From VRUE01 sp963730315 (GTDB taxonomy: Bacteria > Actinomycetota > Thermoleophilia > Solirubrobacterales > 70-9), in contig CAVSRD010000012.1 of the NCBI GenBank assembly GCA_963730315.1, positions 186,001 to 250,000 of the forward strand: a DNA stretch of 64,000 nt. Direction: 5' to 3'. This document shows, piece by piece, positions 1 through 7,417 of the stretch. The translations under genes were made by a program, and so were the position numbers. Below the pieces are notes generated by a model. It saw only the letters and a list, made by a program, of their open reading frames with translations. It was not told where the DNA came from and ran no database searches. Positions within the stretch are counted from its first letter, which is position 1. Every line of letters starts with the position of its first letter.

Positions 1-1
1 C

Positions 2-241
2 AACCAGCCCGACCGCGTCTTCGAGTCGCGCGAGTTCCTCGCCGCTGTCGAGACGGCCCTGGGCGAGCTTCCTGTCGACCACCGAACGGCGGTGACGTTG
101 CGCGACGTCGAGGGCCTCAGCACCGCCGAGGCGGCGGAGGTTCTGGAGATCGGCGAGCGGGCGCTGAAGAGCCGCCTGCATCGCGGGAGGTTGGCGCTGC
201 GCGAGAGGCTCGACCACTATTTCGCGGACGGATACCCATGA
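2..241 (+). CDS. ECF sigma factor, C-terminal part (truncated by window start)
   Basis: The reading frame is open from the window edge and ends in TGA. The 79 residues visible match sigma-70 region 4: a helix-turn-helix with the run DVEGLSTAEAAEVL followed by LKSRLHRGRLALRE, where the second helix reads the -35 element. Its stop overlaps the ATG of the next gene (ATGA), the usual arrangement for a sigma factor and its anti-sigma partner. Region 2 lies outside the window. The segment is clearly paralogous to the complete sigma factor at 1630-2238, with nearly the same region 4 sequence. Confidence 0.9.
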   Translation, partial: NQPDRVFESREFLAAVETALGELPVDHRTAVTLRDVEGLSTAEAAEVLEIGERALKSRLHRGRLALRERLDHYFADGYP

Positions 242-468
242 CCCCGACCCTGAACCCGATCAAGCTCCACCACCAGCGCTGCCGCGAGACGCGCGCGGAG
301 ATGTCGCGCTTGATCGACGGCGAGCTCGACGAGCGGACCGCCGTCGCGGTCGAACGCCACGCGCGCTGGTGCCCGAACTGTCGGCGCATGCTGAAGAGCC
401 TGCGCCGCACCGTCGCCGGATTGCACGCCCTCGGCGAGGAGCCGACGCCCGTGGACAGCCCGCGGTGA
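238..468 (+). CDS. Zinc-finger (zf-HC2) anti-sigma factor
   Basis: This 76-residue protein is translationally coupled (ATGA overlap) to the upstream ECF sigma factor. It carries the H-x3-C-x2-C zinc-binding motif (HARWCPNC, about residues 40-47) typical of zf-HC2 / ZAS-type anti-sigma domains, which hold the sigma factor inactive until a signal such as oxidation or ligand binding. There is no transmembrane segment, so it should be a cytosolic regulator. It resembles the anti-sigma at 2235-2498 in size, motif position and coupling, which suggests duplication of the pair. Confidence 0.85.
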   Translation: MTPTLNPIKLHHQRCRETRAEMSRLIDGELDERTAVAVERHARWCPNCRRMLKSLRRTVAGLHALGEEPTPVDSPR

Positions 469-490
469 CGGACCGGATCCGAGCTCGGCA

Positions 491-1633
491 GTGAGATCGA
501 GGACGACCCTGGCCGGGTTTGCCCTCGCGCTTGCCTTCGCCGGCTGCGGAGTCGGCGGCGAGCAGAGCGCACCACCGGCCCCCGCGTTCGACCCCGGAGG
601 TTGGGGCACCGACTTCTCGCAACGAACCGTGTCGCTGTCGGAGTTCGCGAGCGGCGGCCCGGGCAAGGACGGCATCCCGGCGATCGACCGGCCCCGCTTC
701 GTCGGGATCGCGGCGGGCGAGCGCTTCCTCGAGCCGCGCGAGCCGGTCGCCGCGGTCGAGGTCGGGGGCGCGGCAAGGGCCTACCCGATCCGCATCCTCG
801 TGTGGCACGAGATCGTCAACGACCGGATCGGCGGGCGGCCGATCGTCGTCACCTACTGCCCCCTGTGCAACTCGACCGTCGCCTTCCAGCGCCGCATCGG
901 CGACCGGGTCCTCGACTTCGGTACGACCGGCAACCTGCGCAACTCCGACCTGGTGATGTACGACCGCCAGACCGAGTCGTGGTGGCAGCAGCTCACCGGC
1001 GGCGCGCTCGTCGGCGAGCTGAGCGGCGAGCGGCTGCGCGCGATCCCTTCCCAGATCCTTTCCTGGGTGCAATTCACGCGGCTGCACCCCGACGGCAGGG
1101 TGCTCTCAACCGACACCGGCTTCGACCGTCCCTACGGGGAGAACCCCTACGTCGGCTACGAGCAGCCGCGCAGCACCCCCTTCGCGCTCGCCGGCCGCCC
1201 CGACGATCGCCTGCCACCCAAGGAACGCGTCGCCGCCGTGCGGACCGGGCCACGCTCGGCGGTCGTCTATCCCTTCACGCGGCTGCGGCGCGAAGCGCCG
1301 GTCGTCGACGAGATCGCCGGCCGGCCGGTGGTCGTCTTCTTCGATCCCTCCGTCGCCTCGGCACTCGACGAGGCTACGGTCGCCGGCGGGCGGTCGGTCG
1401 GGGGCGCCGCGGTGTTCGACCGACGGGTGGCCGGGCGCACCCTCAGCTTTGCGCCCGGGCCACGGCCGGGCGCCTCCCGCGACTCCGCGACCGGCTCGAC
1501 CTGGGGGATGGACGGGCGGGCGAGCGCCGGCCCGCTGCGCGACGAGGCGCTGGCCCGGCTCGTCAGCGACAACCAATTCTGGTTCGCCCTGGCGGCCTTC
1601 TTCCCGCGGGCCGAAGTGAGGCGGGAGCCGTGA
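491..1633 (+). CDS. DUF3179-family lipoprotein
   Basis: This is a 380-residue protein from a GTG start. The N-terminus is a lipoprotein signal peptide: two Arg, a hydrophobic stretch and the lipobox FAGC with Cys19. The mature part contains the DUF3179 signature VVTYCPLCNSTVAFQR near residues 118-133, with two Cys in a C-P-L-C arrangement, followed by GTTGNLRNSDLVMYDR and WWQQLTG. The family has no established biochemical function; the paired cysteines suggest metal or redox chemistry outside the membrane (inference). It lies between two sigma/anti-sigma pairs and its stop overlaps a possible GTG start of the next sigma factor, so it may be part of their regulon. Confidence 0.88.
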   Translation: MRSRTTLAGFALALAFAGCGVGGEQSAPPAPAFDPGGWGTDFSQRTVSLSEFASGGPGKDGIPAIDRPRFVGIAAGERFLEPREPVAAVEVGGAARAYPIRILVWHEIVNDRIGGRPIVVTYCPLCNSTVAFQRRIGDRVLDFGTTGNLRNSDLVMYDRQTESWWQQLTGGALVGELSGERLRAIPSQILSWVQFTRLHPDGRVLSTDTGFDRPYGENPYVGYEQPRSTPFALAGRPDDRLPPKERVAAVRTGPRSAVVYPFTRLRREAPVVDEIAGRPVVVFFDPSVASALDEATVAGGRSVGGAAVFDRRVAGRTLSFAPGPRPGASRDSATGSTWGMDGRASAGPLRDEALARLVSDNQFWFALAAFFPRAEVRREP

Positions 1634-2238
1634 CGGCGTTCGCTCTTGCAAGGCTGCCGGTCATGCCTTCCCTCCCCGCCCGGGACGAGGGGGCGCTGAT
1701 CGAGCGCGCCCAGACCGGCGACCGCCTCGCCTTCGAGGAGCTGGTCCGCCGCCACGCCGACCGGCTCTACGCGGTCGTCATGCGGTTTCTCGGCGACAGC
1801 CGCGAGGCCGAGGATGTGACCCAGGAGGCCTTCCTGCGCGCCTGGCGCGGGATTGCCGGCTTCAAGGGCCGCTCGCGCTTCTACACCTGGCTCTACCGGA
1901 TCGGCCTCAACGAGGCCAAGCGCCGCGCGGCGCGGCGCGCGGTGCCAGGGAAGCTGGTTCAGCTGGACGACGACTCCCGGGTCCACGCACCCGATTGGAG
2001 CGAGGCGCCGGAGACGCGCGCCGCTGAGGGCGAGCTGCGCGCGGCACTCGAAAGCGCCGTCCGTGCCCTCGACCCCAAGTACCGGGCGCCGCTGGTCCTG
2101 CGCGACGTCGAGGGCCTCTCGACCGCCGAGGCGGCCGACGTCATGGGCCTTGGCGAAGCGGCCTTCAAGAGCCGCCTGCACCGGGCGCGGCTGGCGGTCC
2201 GCGAGGCGATGGAGGAGTATCTGGAGGAGGATCGATGA
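1630..2238 (+). CDS. ECF RNA polymerase sigma factor (complete)
   Basis: The protein contains sigma-70 region 2 (FEELVRRHADRLYAVVMRFL, then AEDVTQEAFLRAWRG) and region 4 (YRAPLVLRDVEGLSTAEAA, then FKSRLHRARLAVRE), joined by a short linker, as in ECF sigma factors. I chose GTG at 1630 because it overlaps the stop of the DUF3179 gene (GTGA) and has AGGCGGGAG just upstream; ATG at 1663 is an equally reasonable start and would give 191 residues instead of 202. The stop overlaps the following anti-sigma gene (ATGA). Region 4 is almost the same as in the truncated sigma factor at the window start. Confidence 0.9.
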   Translation: MTAFALARLPVMPSLPARDEGALIERAQTGDRLAFEELVRRHADRLYAVVMRFLGDSREAEDVTQEAFLRAWRGIAGFKGRSRFYTWLYRIGLNEAKRRAARRAVPGKLVQLDDDSRVHAPDWSEAPETRAAEGELRAALESAVRALDPKYRAPLVLRDVEGLSTAEAADVMGLGEAAFKSRLHRARLAVREAMEEYLEEDR

Positions 2239-2498
2239 TCCGACGCTTCCTGGAGAAACGCCGCTTCATGCGCGACCACCGCTGGACCAGCGCGCACTTC
2301 TCCGCCTACTTCGATCGCGAGTTGAGCGAGAGCCAGCGCCATCGATTGGAGGCCCACGCCGGCATCTGCCCGGAGTGCAGGCGGGTGCTCGCCTCCCTGC
2401 GCAGAACGCTGGAGGGCCTGCGGGGCCTCTCGCGCGACTCCTCGCCCCCGCCCGGCCTCGCCGACTCGGTGATCGAGCGGCTGCGCAGTCAGGGCTGA
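2235..2498 (+). CDS. Zinc-finger (zf-HC2) anti-sigma factor
   Basis: This 87-residue cytosolic protein is coupled to the upstream sigma factor by an ATGA overlap. It contains HAGICPECRR (H-x3-C-x2-C, about residues 42-51), the zinc site of zf-HC2 anti-sigma factors, followed by a helical C-terminus (LRRTLEGLRGL). The partner is expected to be the sigma factor at 1630-2238. It is similar in layout to the protein at 238-468. Confidence 0.86.
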   Translation: MIRRFLEKRRFMRDHRWTSAHFSAYFDRELSESQRHRLEAHAGICPECRRVLASLRRTLEGLRGLSRDSSPPPGLADSVIERLRSQG

Positions 2499-2652
2499 CC
2501 CCCTGCCGACAAGGCGAGCGCGCTGGGCGCGAACGGCACGCCCAGCCCGGCAGAGTTGGCAGCGGAGCAGGGCGCCGCGGTGAATCCCATCCGCCAGGGG
2601 GCGGTCCAACGGAAAGGATGGAACGACGGGAACTCGAGTGGGAGGAGCCGAA

Positions 2653-2934
2653 GTGAAAGCGATCTGGAACGAAGCGGTCCTGGCCGAGAGCGAGAAGACC
2701 GTGGTGGTCGAGGGCAGCCACTACTTCCCGCCCGAGAGCATCGACAGGCGCTACTTGAAGCCGAGCATGATGCGCTCCCTCTGCCCCTGGAAGGGCATCG
2801 CCAGCTACTACACGGTCGAGGTCGGCGGGAGAACCGATCGCAACGCCGCCTGGACCTACCGACACCCCCTTCCCTGGATTCGCAAGATCCGCGACCACGT
2901 CGCCTTCTGGGGCGAGGTGGAGGTGAGGCCTTGA
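2653..2934 (+). CDS. DUF427 domain protein
   Basis: This 93-residue protein matches the small DUF427 family: KAIWNEAVLAESEKT, then EGSHYFPPESI, then CPWKGIASYYTV and the C-terminal HVAFWGEVEV. The family is a single beta-rich domain common in actinobacteria and proteobacteria, with no confirmed role. I chose GTG at 2653 because GGAGGAG lies 5 bases upstream and the protein then begins with the conserved KAIWN; an upstream in-frame GTG at 2638 would add only five residues. It is a single gene, followed by a strong hairpin at 3090-3117. Confidence 0.88.
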   Translation: MKAIWNEAVLAESEKTVVVEGSHYFPPESIDRRYLKPSMMRSLCPWKGIASYYTVEVGGRTDRNAAWTYRHPLPWIRKIRDHVAFWGEVEVRP

Positions 2935-3089
2935 GGATACGCGGCGAAAGACGGCTGGGCCGTGAGAGCCCGCGGCAACGGCTGCGCAGCCTTGAGCGCT
3001 GGTTTGGCGGGTACGGCCGAGTCGCACTCGATCGCCGCTGACTCTCGCTATTCGCGGCTGAACTGACGTCGAAGCCGAGCACTGACGAC

Positions 3090-3117
3090 CGAGGGCCGGG
3101 CGAACGCCCGGCCCTCG
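3090..3117 (+). terminator. Strong perfect hairpin, probable terminator
   Basis: A perfect 13-bp inverted repeat (left arm CGAGGGCCGGGCG, loop AA) lies 155 bases after the DUF427 stop. There is no T-run, so it would be an L-shaped actinobacterial-type terminator or an RNA-stabilising hairpin. It is symmetric and could act on either strand. Confidence 0.6.
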
Positions 3118-3149
3118 AGGAGTTGCTCCGACTTCGCGCCGGCCGCCAG

Positions 3150-3320
3150 TTAGCCGGAGAGGCAGTACGCCTCAACGCTGAACGTCTGACTCGACGTGGT
3201 GAACTGGTTTCCTCGTGCAGTAGCGCCGTTACCGGTGATGTGAACATAGTTGGTGTAACGATCAGCCAGGCGAGGCGCCCGGCACAGCTTGATCTTGCGT
3301 GACGGGTCCGTTTCGGGAAG
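3150..3320 (-). pseudogene. Possible C-terminal remnant of a secreted-type protein
   Basis: On the minus strand an open frame of about 56 codons runs to a TAA at 3150. It has protein-like composition (TNYVHITGNGATARGN, ending VEAYCLSG) but no plausible start codon before an upstream in-frame TAG at 3321. It could be the tail of a decayed gene. I do not recognise the family, and it could be chance. The rest of 2935-3560 shows only the two hairpins described here. Confidence 0.2.
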
Positions 3321-3517
3321 CTAACCCGACGCCGCCCGCCTAAGCAACTGCTCGAACATCCCGCCCTGCTCCCGCCTCGCGTTGTAGCGCCAGGAATACT
3401 CGTCTAGATAGAAAGGGCGGAAGCCAGCGATCCAAGACGTGCTTGCGGGCACCCTCGACGGGCGTGGCGGTCGGGCTTTGACTCGTGGCGCGTTGCCACT
3501 TTAGTTGCCGCTCTGAC

Positions 3518-3551
3518 GCCAAAACGCCGCCTCGACGGGCGGCGTTTTGGC
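3518..3551 (-). terminator. Terminator hairpin downstream of tRNA-Glu
   Basis: A perfect 14-bp inverted repeat (GCCAAAACGCCGCC, 6-base loop, then its complement). Read on the minus strand it lies 13 bases beyond the 3' end of tRNA-Glu, and the arm places a run of four T in the stem, as in bacterial intrinsic terminators. It probably ends the tRNA transcript. Confidence 0.75.
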
Positions 3552-3564
3552 TTCGCAACTGCGA

Positions 3565-3637
3565 TACCGCTACGGGGATTCGAACCCCGGTTTCCGGACT
3601 GAGAATCCGGCGTCCTAGTCCCCTAGACGATAGCGGC
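3565..3637 (-). tRNA. tRNA-Glu (anticodon CTC)
   Basis: On the minus strand a 73-base cloverleaf can be drawn. The acceptor arm is GCCGCTA paired with TAGCGGT. The anticodon stem CCGGA/TCCGG carries the loop TTCTCAG (anticodon CTC), and the T arm has GGTTCGAATCC. The CCA is not encoded. A strong hairpin lies just downstream. Confidence 0.93.
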
Positions 3638-3729
3638 GCGGGTGCGACAGTTTAGCGAGAGCGGGAGAAGGCCCGAAACGCCGCCAGAGGATCGCGCGGA
3701 AGCCGCCAGGCGCTAGATTGCCTGATCCC

Positions 3730-3813
3730 GCGGCTGTGGCGGAACTGGTAGACGCGCACGGTTCAGGTCCGTGTGGAGGAAACTCCGTGGAGGTTCGACT
3801 CCTCTCAGCCGCA
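3730..3813 (+). tRNA. tRNA-Leu (anticodon CAG)
   Basis: An 84-base class II tRNA. The acceptor arm is GCGGCTG paired with CAGCCGC, and the D-loop region contains TGGTAGACGCGC. The anticodon stem CACGG/CCGTG carries loop TTCAGGT (CAG). There is a long variable arm (TGGAGGAAACTCCG) and a T loop GGTTCGACTCC. The discriminator base is A. Confidence 0.94.
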
Positions 3814-3836
3814 TCGCGGTGGAGCGCGGACCCCGG

Positions 3837-4754
3837 CTATGCCGGCAGCCTCTCCCGCGCTGGTGTGCCGGCGCGCGCCGCCGTAGCGGCGATCTCGTCG
3901 GCGAAGGTCGGCCACAGCTCCTGCGGGAGGTCGTGGCCCATGCCCTCGACCAGGCGGAGGTGGGCGCCGGGAATGGCGCGGGCGGTGGCCCGGGCGGCGA
4001 CCGGGCGGATCAGCGGGTCGCTCGCCCCGTGGATAACGGTCGCGGGGAGGCGCAGCCTGCGCAGCGCTTCGGTGCGGTCGCCGGAGGCGGTTACTGCGTG
4101 CAGCTGGCGGGCGATGCCGGCGCGGCTCTGGGAACGATCGTAGGAGGCGGCGGCAAGCGCCCTGATCCGAGTCTCGTCCATCGGGTAGCCGGGCGAGCCG
4201 ATCGTGCGAAAGACGCTGACCGTGTGCTCGACCGCCGCCTCGCGACCGGCGGCGGGCTGGGCAAACAGGGTCCCGAAGGCCTTCAAGGACGGCAATCCGA
4301 GCCAGCGTCGGCCCGTGGTCGACATGATCGAGACCAGCGAGCGCACCCGCCCGGGCCGTCGGATCGCCACCGTCTGGACGATCATCCCGCCCATCGACGC
4401 ACCCACCAGGTGCGCCGACCCGATTCCCAGGTAGTCCATCAGCCCGATCGCGTCCTCGCCCATGTCGCGCAGCAGGTAGGGGGCGGTGCGACGGCGCCCG
4501 AGCAGCATGTCCGTCCGCTTCGGCACGCCGGCGGCCTCGATCTTGGTCGAGCGGCCGATGTCGCGGTTGTCGAAGCGCACGACCCGGAAGCCGCGCTCCG
4601 CCAGCAACGCGCAGAAGCCCTCGTCCCAGCCGAGCATCTGCGTCGCCAGTCCCATGATCAGCAGCAGCGGCTCGCCGTCCGGGTCGCCGATCTCCTGGTA
4701 GGCAAGCTCGATCCCGTTGGCCGGGGCAAAGCGCTCCTCGCTCAAACCTGCCAT
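3837..4754 (-). CDS. Alpha/beta hydrolase
   Basis: This 305-residue protein with an ATG start has the alpha/beta-hydrolase fold landmarks: an oxyanion-region strand ending LLLIMGLATQ, RVVRFDNRDIGRS, the nucleophile elbow GASMGG (Ser near residue 119), an acid-loop VIHGASDPL, and the catalytic-His loop EGMGHDLP. This group includes esterases, lactonases and C-C hydrolases such as 3-oxoadipate enol-lactonase; the substrate cannot be told from sequence alone. It is transcribed divergently from the phosphoesterase at 4847. Confidence 0.85.
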   Translation of the reverse strand: MAGLSEERFAPANGIELAYQEIGDPDGEPLLLIMGLATQMLGWDEGFCALLAERGFRVVRFDNRDIGRSTKIEAAGVPKRTDMLLGRRRTAPYLLRDMGEDAIGLMDYLGIGSAHLVGASMGGMIVQTVAIRRPGRVRSLVSIMSTTGRRWLGLPSLKAFGTLFAQPAAGREAAVEHTVSVFRTIGSPGYPMDETRIRALAAASYDRSQSRAGIARQLHAVTASGDRTEALRRLRLPATVIHGASDPLIRPVAARATARAIPGAHLRLVEGMGHDLPQELWPTFADEIAATAARAGTPARERLPA

Positions 4755-4846
4755 GGGAGAGATCCTAGAGCCATGCGACGCAGCGGGCTACCTCCAAAGC
4801 GGCGTTCCCGCGGTACCGCCGTTTGCCACTGAGTAGGTTTGATCGG

Positions 4847-5944
4847 GTGCGCACCGCGATCGTCTCCGACCTCCACCTGGGCAGCGGCTTCGACGAGGAC
4901 CTGCTGCGCGACACCGAGATCCGCCGAACGCTGCTGACCGAGATCGCCGCGGCCGACCGGCTGGTGCTGCTCGGTGACGTGCTCGAGCTGCGGGAATTGC
5001 CGCTGCCCGCGGTGCTCGACGCCGCCCGGCCGTTCTTCGCGGAGCTGGGCGAGGCGATGGCCGGCCGCCCGGTGCTGCTGATGCCCGGCAACCACGACCA
5101 CCGGCTGGCCGAGCCGCTGCTCGAAGGCGGCGCGCTGGAGGGACGCCGGCTGGAGCTCGAGCAGCGGGGGCGGCCGGCCGGCGAGGCGGCGACCCGGATC
5201 GCCGCGTGGCTCGACAGCGCTGAGCTGGAGATCGCCTACCCGGGCGCCTGGCTGCGCGACGACGTCTACGCGACCCATGGCCATTACATGGACTGCCACA
5301 TGCGCCTGCCGCGGCTCGAGTGCGTAGCCGCCGCCGCCTCGATGCGCGCCCTCGGGCCAATTCCGGCGCGGGCCGCGCCAGCCGAATACGAGCGGCTGCT
5401 GCGACCCGTCTACGGACTCACCTTCTCCCTCGCCCAGGCGCGCCTGGCGGGCCGCGCCAGCCGCCCCTCGGAGCGAGCCTGGCGGACGATCTCCGGCCGC
5501 AACGGGAACCGCGTCCGGCGCGCCGCGCTCCGCGCAGGCATCCCGGCCGGTATCTGGACGCTCAACCGCCTCCTCCGCGCCGGCTTCGACCCCGACCTCT
5601 CCGCCGCCTCGATCAGCCGCAGCGGCATAGAGGCCGCTACGGAGCTGTCAAGCCGGCTGGGGATCGAGGCCGCGCACGTGATCACCGGCCACACCCACCG
5701 GGCCGGGCCCGGCGACGACGAGGCGGAATGGCCGCTGCCCGGTGGCGGCCGCCTCCACAACACCGGCAACTGGGTCTTCGCCGACGCCTTCCACCATCCC
5801 GGATACCCGCCGGGCCCCTACTGGCCTGGAACCGTGACTTGGCTCGACGACGACGGACCCCCACACCGCGTGCAGCTGCTGATCGATCACTCCCACGATC
5901 AGCTGAGCAGCAAGGGGAGCGGACCTACAGCCACTCGGCGATGA
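4847..5944 (+). CDS. Metallophosphoesterase
   Basis: This is a calcineurin-like phosphoesterase of 365 residues. The five metal/active-site blocks are visible: SDLHLGS near the N-terminus, LLGDVLE, MPGNHDHR, ATHGHYMD and ITGHTHR, followed by HNTGNW. The pattern resembles UDP-2,3-diacylglucosamine hydrolase-type enzymes, but a lipid A role is unlikely in this host. I chose GTG at 4847 because the first beta strand (RTAIVSDLHL) follows directly; a TTG at 4823 is possible. The 3' end overlaps the convergent dehalogenase gene by 20 bases. Confidence 0.86.
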   Translation: MRTAIVSDLHLGSGFDEDLLRDTEIRRTLLTEIAAADRLVLLGDVLELRELPLPAVLDAARPFFAELGEAMAGRPVLLMPGNHDHRLAEPLLEGGALEGRRLELEQRGRPAGEAATRIAAWLDSAELEIAYPGAWLRDDVYATHGHYMDCHMRLPRLECVAAAASMRALGPIPARAAPAEYERLLRPVYGLTFSLAQARLAGRASRPSERAWRTISGRNGNRVRRAALRAGIPAGIWTLNRLLRAGFDPDLSAASISRSGIEAATELSSRLGIEAAHVITGHTHRAGPGDDEAEWPLPGGGRLHNTGNWVFADAFHHPGYPPGPYWPGTVTWLDDDGPPHRVQLLIDHSHDQLSSKGSGPTATRR

Positions 5945-6800
5945 TCCGGCCGATCTCCTCGCCGGCGTCCTCCTGGAGGAAGTGGCTCGCGTTCTCGATC
6001 GGCCGCGGCGCCTCATAGCCGAACGCCGAGGCCACGGCTTCGCCGAGCTTGAACGGGAGGATGGGGTCGGAGTCGGCCCAGAGGACGAGCCCCGGCCGAT
6101 TGTCGGTCTGCAGCGCGTCGCGGACCCGCCGGCCGGCGGCGGCGCCGGGCGCGTCGGGCTCGGTCGGAAGGATCAGCGGGAACGCGCGGGCGCCGGCCTT
6201 CGACTCGGCGTTGGGGAAGGGCGCGTCGTAGGCGGCGATCACCTCGTCGCCCGGGTCGGTCTTGCAGGCGCCGCGGACCAGGAAGCCGACCGGCAGGTCC
6301 TCGGTGCGCCTGACGAAATCGCGGAATTTGAGCCAGGCCTCGGTGCGCCGTTCTTCGCCGGTGAAAGGGCCCGACTCCATCACCACCAGCCGCGAGAAGC
6401 GGTCCGGGTGATCGACCGCCAGCCGCAGGCCGATCGGTCCTCCCCAGTCGTGCACTACCGCGGTCGCGTCGCGCAGGTCCAGCTCCTGGATCAGCGCCGA
6501 CATCAGCTCGACGTGGCGGTCGTAGGTGTACCAGCCGAGCTCGGTCGGCTTGTCGGAGCGGCCGAAGCCGGCATAGTCGGGAGCGATGCAGCGGTAACCG
6601 GCATCGCGCACCGGCGGCAGGACCTTGCGCCACAGGAACGACCAGGTCGGCTCGCCGTGGAAGAAGACGACCGGTTTCCCTTCCCCCTCGTCGAGGTAGG
6701 CGAGCCGCAGCCCGTCGATCTCCCGATTGCTCGACTCGAAGGGGAAGTCGGGCAGCCCCTGGAGGCGCTCCTCCGGCGTTCTGACCACGTCGACGCTCAT
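5925..6800 (-). CDS. Haloalkane dehalogenase-like alpha/beta hydrolase
   Basis: This 291-residue protein fits the haloalkane dehalogenase subgroup: the HGEPTWSFLWRKV block (halide/oxyanion loop), APDYAGFGRSDKP, and the nucleophile elbow VVHDWGG in which Asp replaces Ser. A second acid lies near LWADSDPILP and the catalytic His is in ENASHFLQED. Such enzymes hydrolyse C-halogen bonds; close relatives can also be epoxide hydrolases or lactonases. The start at 6800 is an ATG with GGAGGG upstream; longer in-frame starts add a basic, non-homologous N-terminus. Confidence 0.82.
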   Translation of the reverse strand: MSVDVVRTPEERLQGLPDFPFESSNREIDGLRLAYLDEGEGKPVVFFHGEPTWSFLWRKVLPPVRDAGYRCIAPDYAGFGRSDKPTELGWYTYDRHVELMSALIQELDLRDATAVVHDWGGPIGLRLAVDHPDRFSRLVVMESGPFTGEERRTEAWLKFRDFVRRTEDLPVGFLVRGACKTDPGDEVIAAYDAPFPNAESKAGARAFPLILPTEPDAPGAAAGRRVRDALQTDNRPGLVLWADSDPILPFKLGEAVASAFGYEAPRPIENASHFLQEDAGEEIGRIIAEWL

Positions 6801-7019
6801 CCACCCTCCATCCCGGTGTCGCTTTCTGCTCGCATGGCGAGACAAAGGCGGCACGCTCGGCAGCTTGAACCTTCGCGCGAGTCTAATCCCCCGACGGCCG
6901 CGCTCGCAGGAAGGCGCCGAGCCCCGCACGATGGCGCCGCACGCAGGAAACCCTTGTTAGGAGCAGAACCTGCTCTTAGCATCTCCTCGACTCTGTCTCC
7001 TCCTCCGAAAGGGTTACGC

Positions 7020-7406
7020 ATGAACGATGAGAGCATGGTCAGCGGCTGGTGGGTCTTCGCCGGCGTGCTGCTCCTCATAGCCGGCGTGCTGAACATCGTC
7101 TACGGCATCGCCGCGATCGGCGATTCCAAGTTCTTCAACGAAAACGTCACCTACGTGATCAGCAGCCTGCACACCTGGGGCTGGGTCAGCCTGATCATCG
7201 GCGTGCTTGAGCTGATCGCCGCCTTCTCCCTCTTCGCGGGGGGTGAATTCGGCCGCTGGTTCGGGATCCTCGTCGGTTCGCTGAACGCGATCGGCGCGCT
7301 GCTGTCGATCCCCGCCTACCCGTTCTGGTCGCTGGCGGTCTTCGCCCTCTCGATCATCATCGTCTACAAGCTGGCCGAAGGCCCGGGAGGCGCCAGGACC
7401 GTGTAG
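7020..7406 (+). CDS. DUF7144-type four-helix membrane protein
   Basis: This 128-residue integral membrane protein has four hydrophobic helices (near residues 8-30, 52-75, 80-98 and 102-120). The sequence GWWVFAGVLLLIAGVLNIVYG with WGWVSLIIGVLELIAAF matches a small actinobacterial family of unknown function. The ATG at 7020 is preceded by GAAAGGG. An inverted repeat GAGCAG-AAC-CTGCTC at 6961-6975 lies 45 bases upstream and could be an operator. The gene is convergent with the RDD gene, with 11 bases between the stops. Confidence 0.8.
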   Translation: MNDESMVSGWWVFAGVLLLIAGVLNIVYGIAAIGDSKFFNENVTYVISSLHTWGWVSLIIGVLELIAAFSLFAGGEFGRWFGILVGSLNAIGALLSIPAYPFWSLAVFALSIIIVYKLAEGPGGARTV

Positions 7407-7417
7407 CCAACCAGGGG

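Noticed and set aside
260..1087. Long minus-strand open frames opposite the first genes
   Set aside because: Composition is Arg/Gly/Pro-rich without motifs, and the plus strand carries well-supported genes.
601..1629. Long Arg/Pro-rich frame running through the DUF3179 gene
   Set aside because: It is an alternate-frame shadow of high-GC coding DNA; only its end from about 1630 is the real sigma factor.
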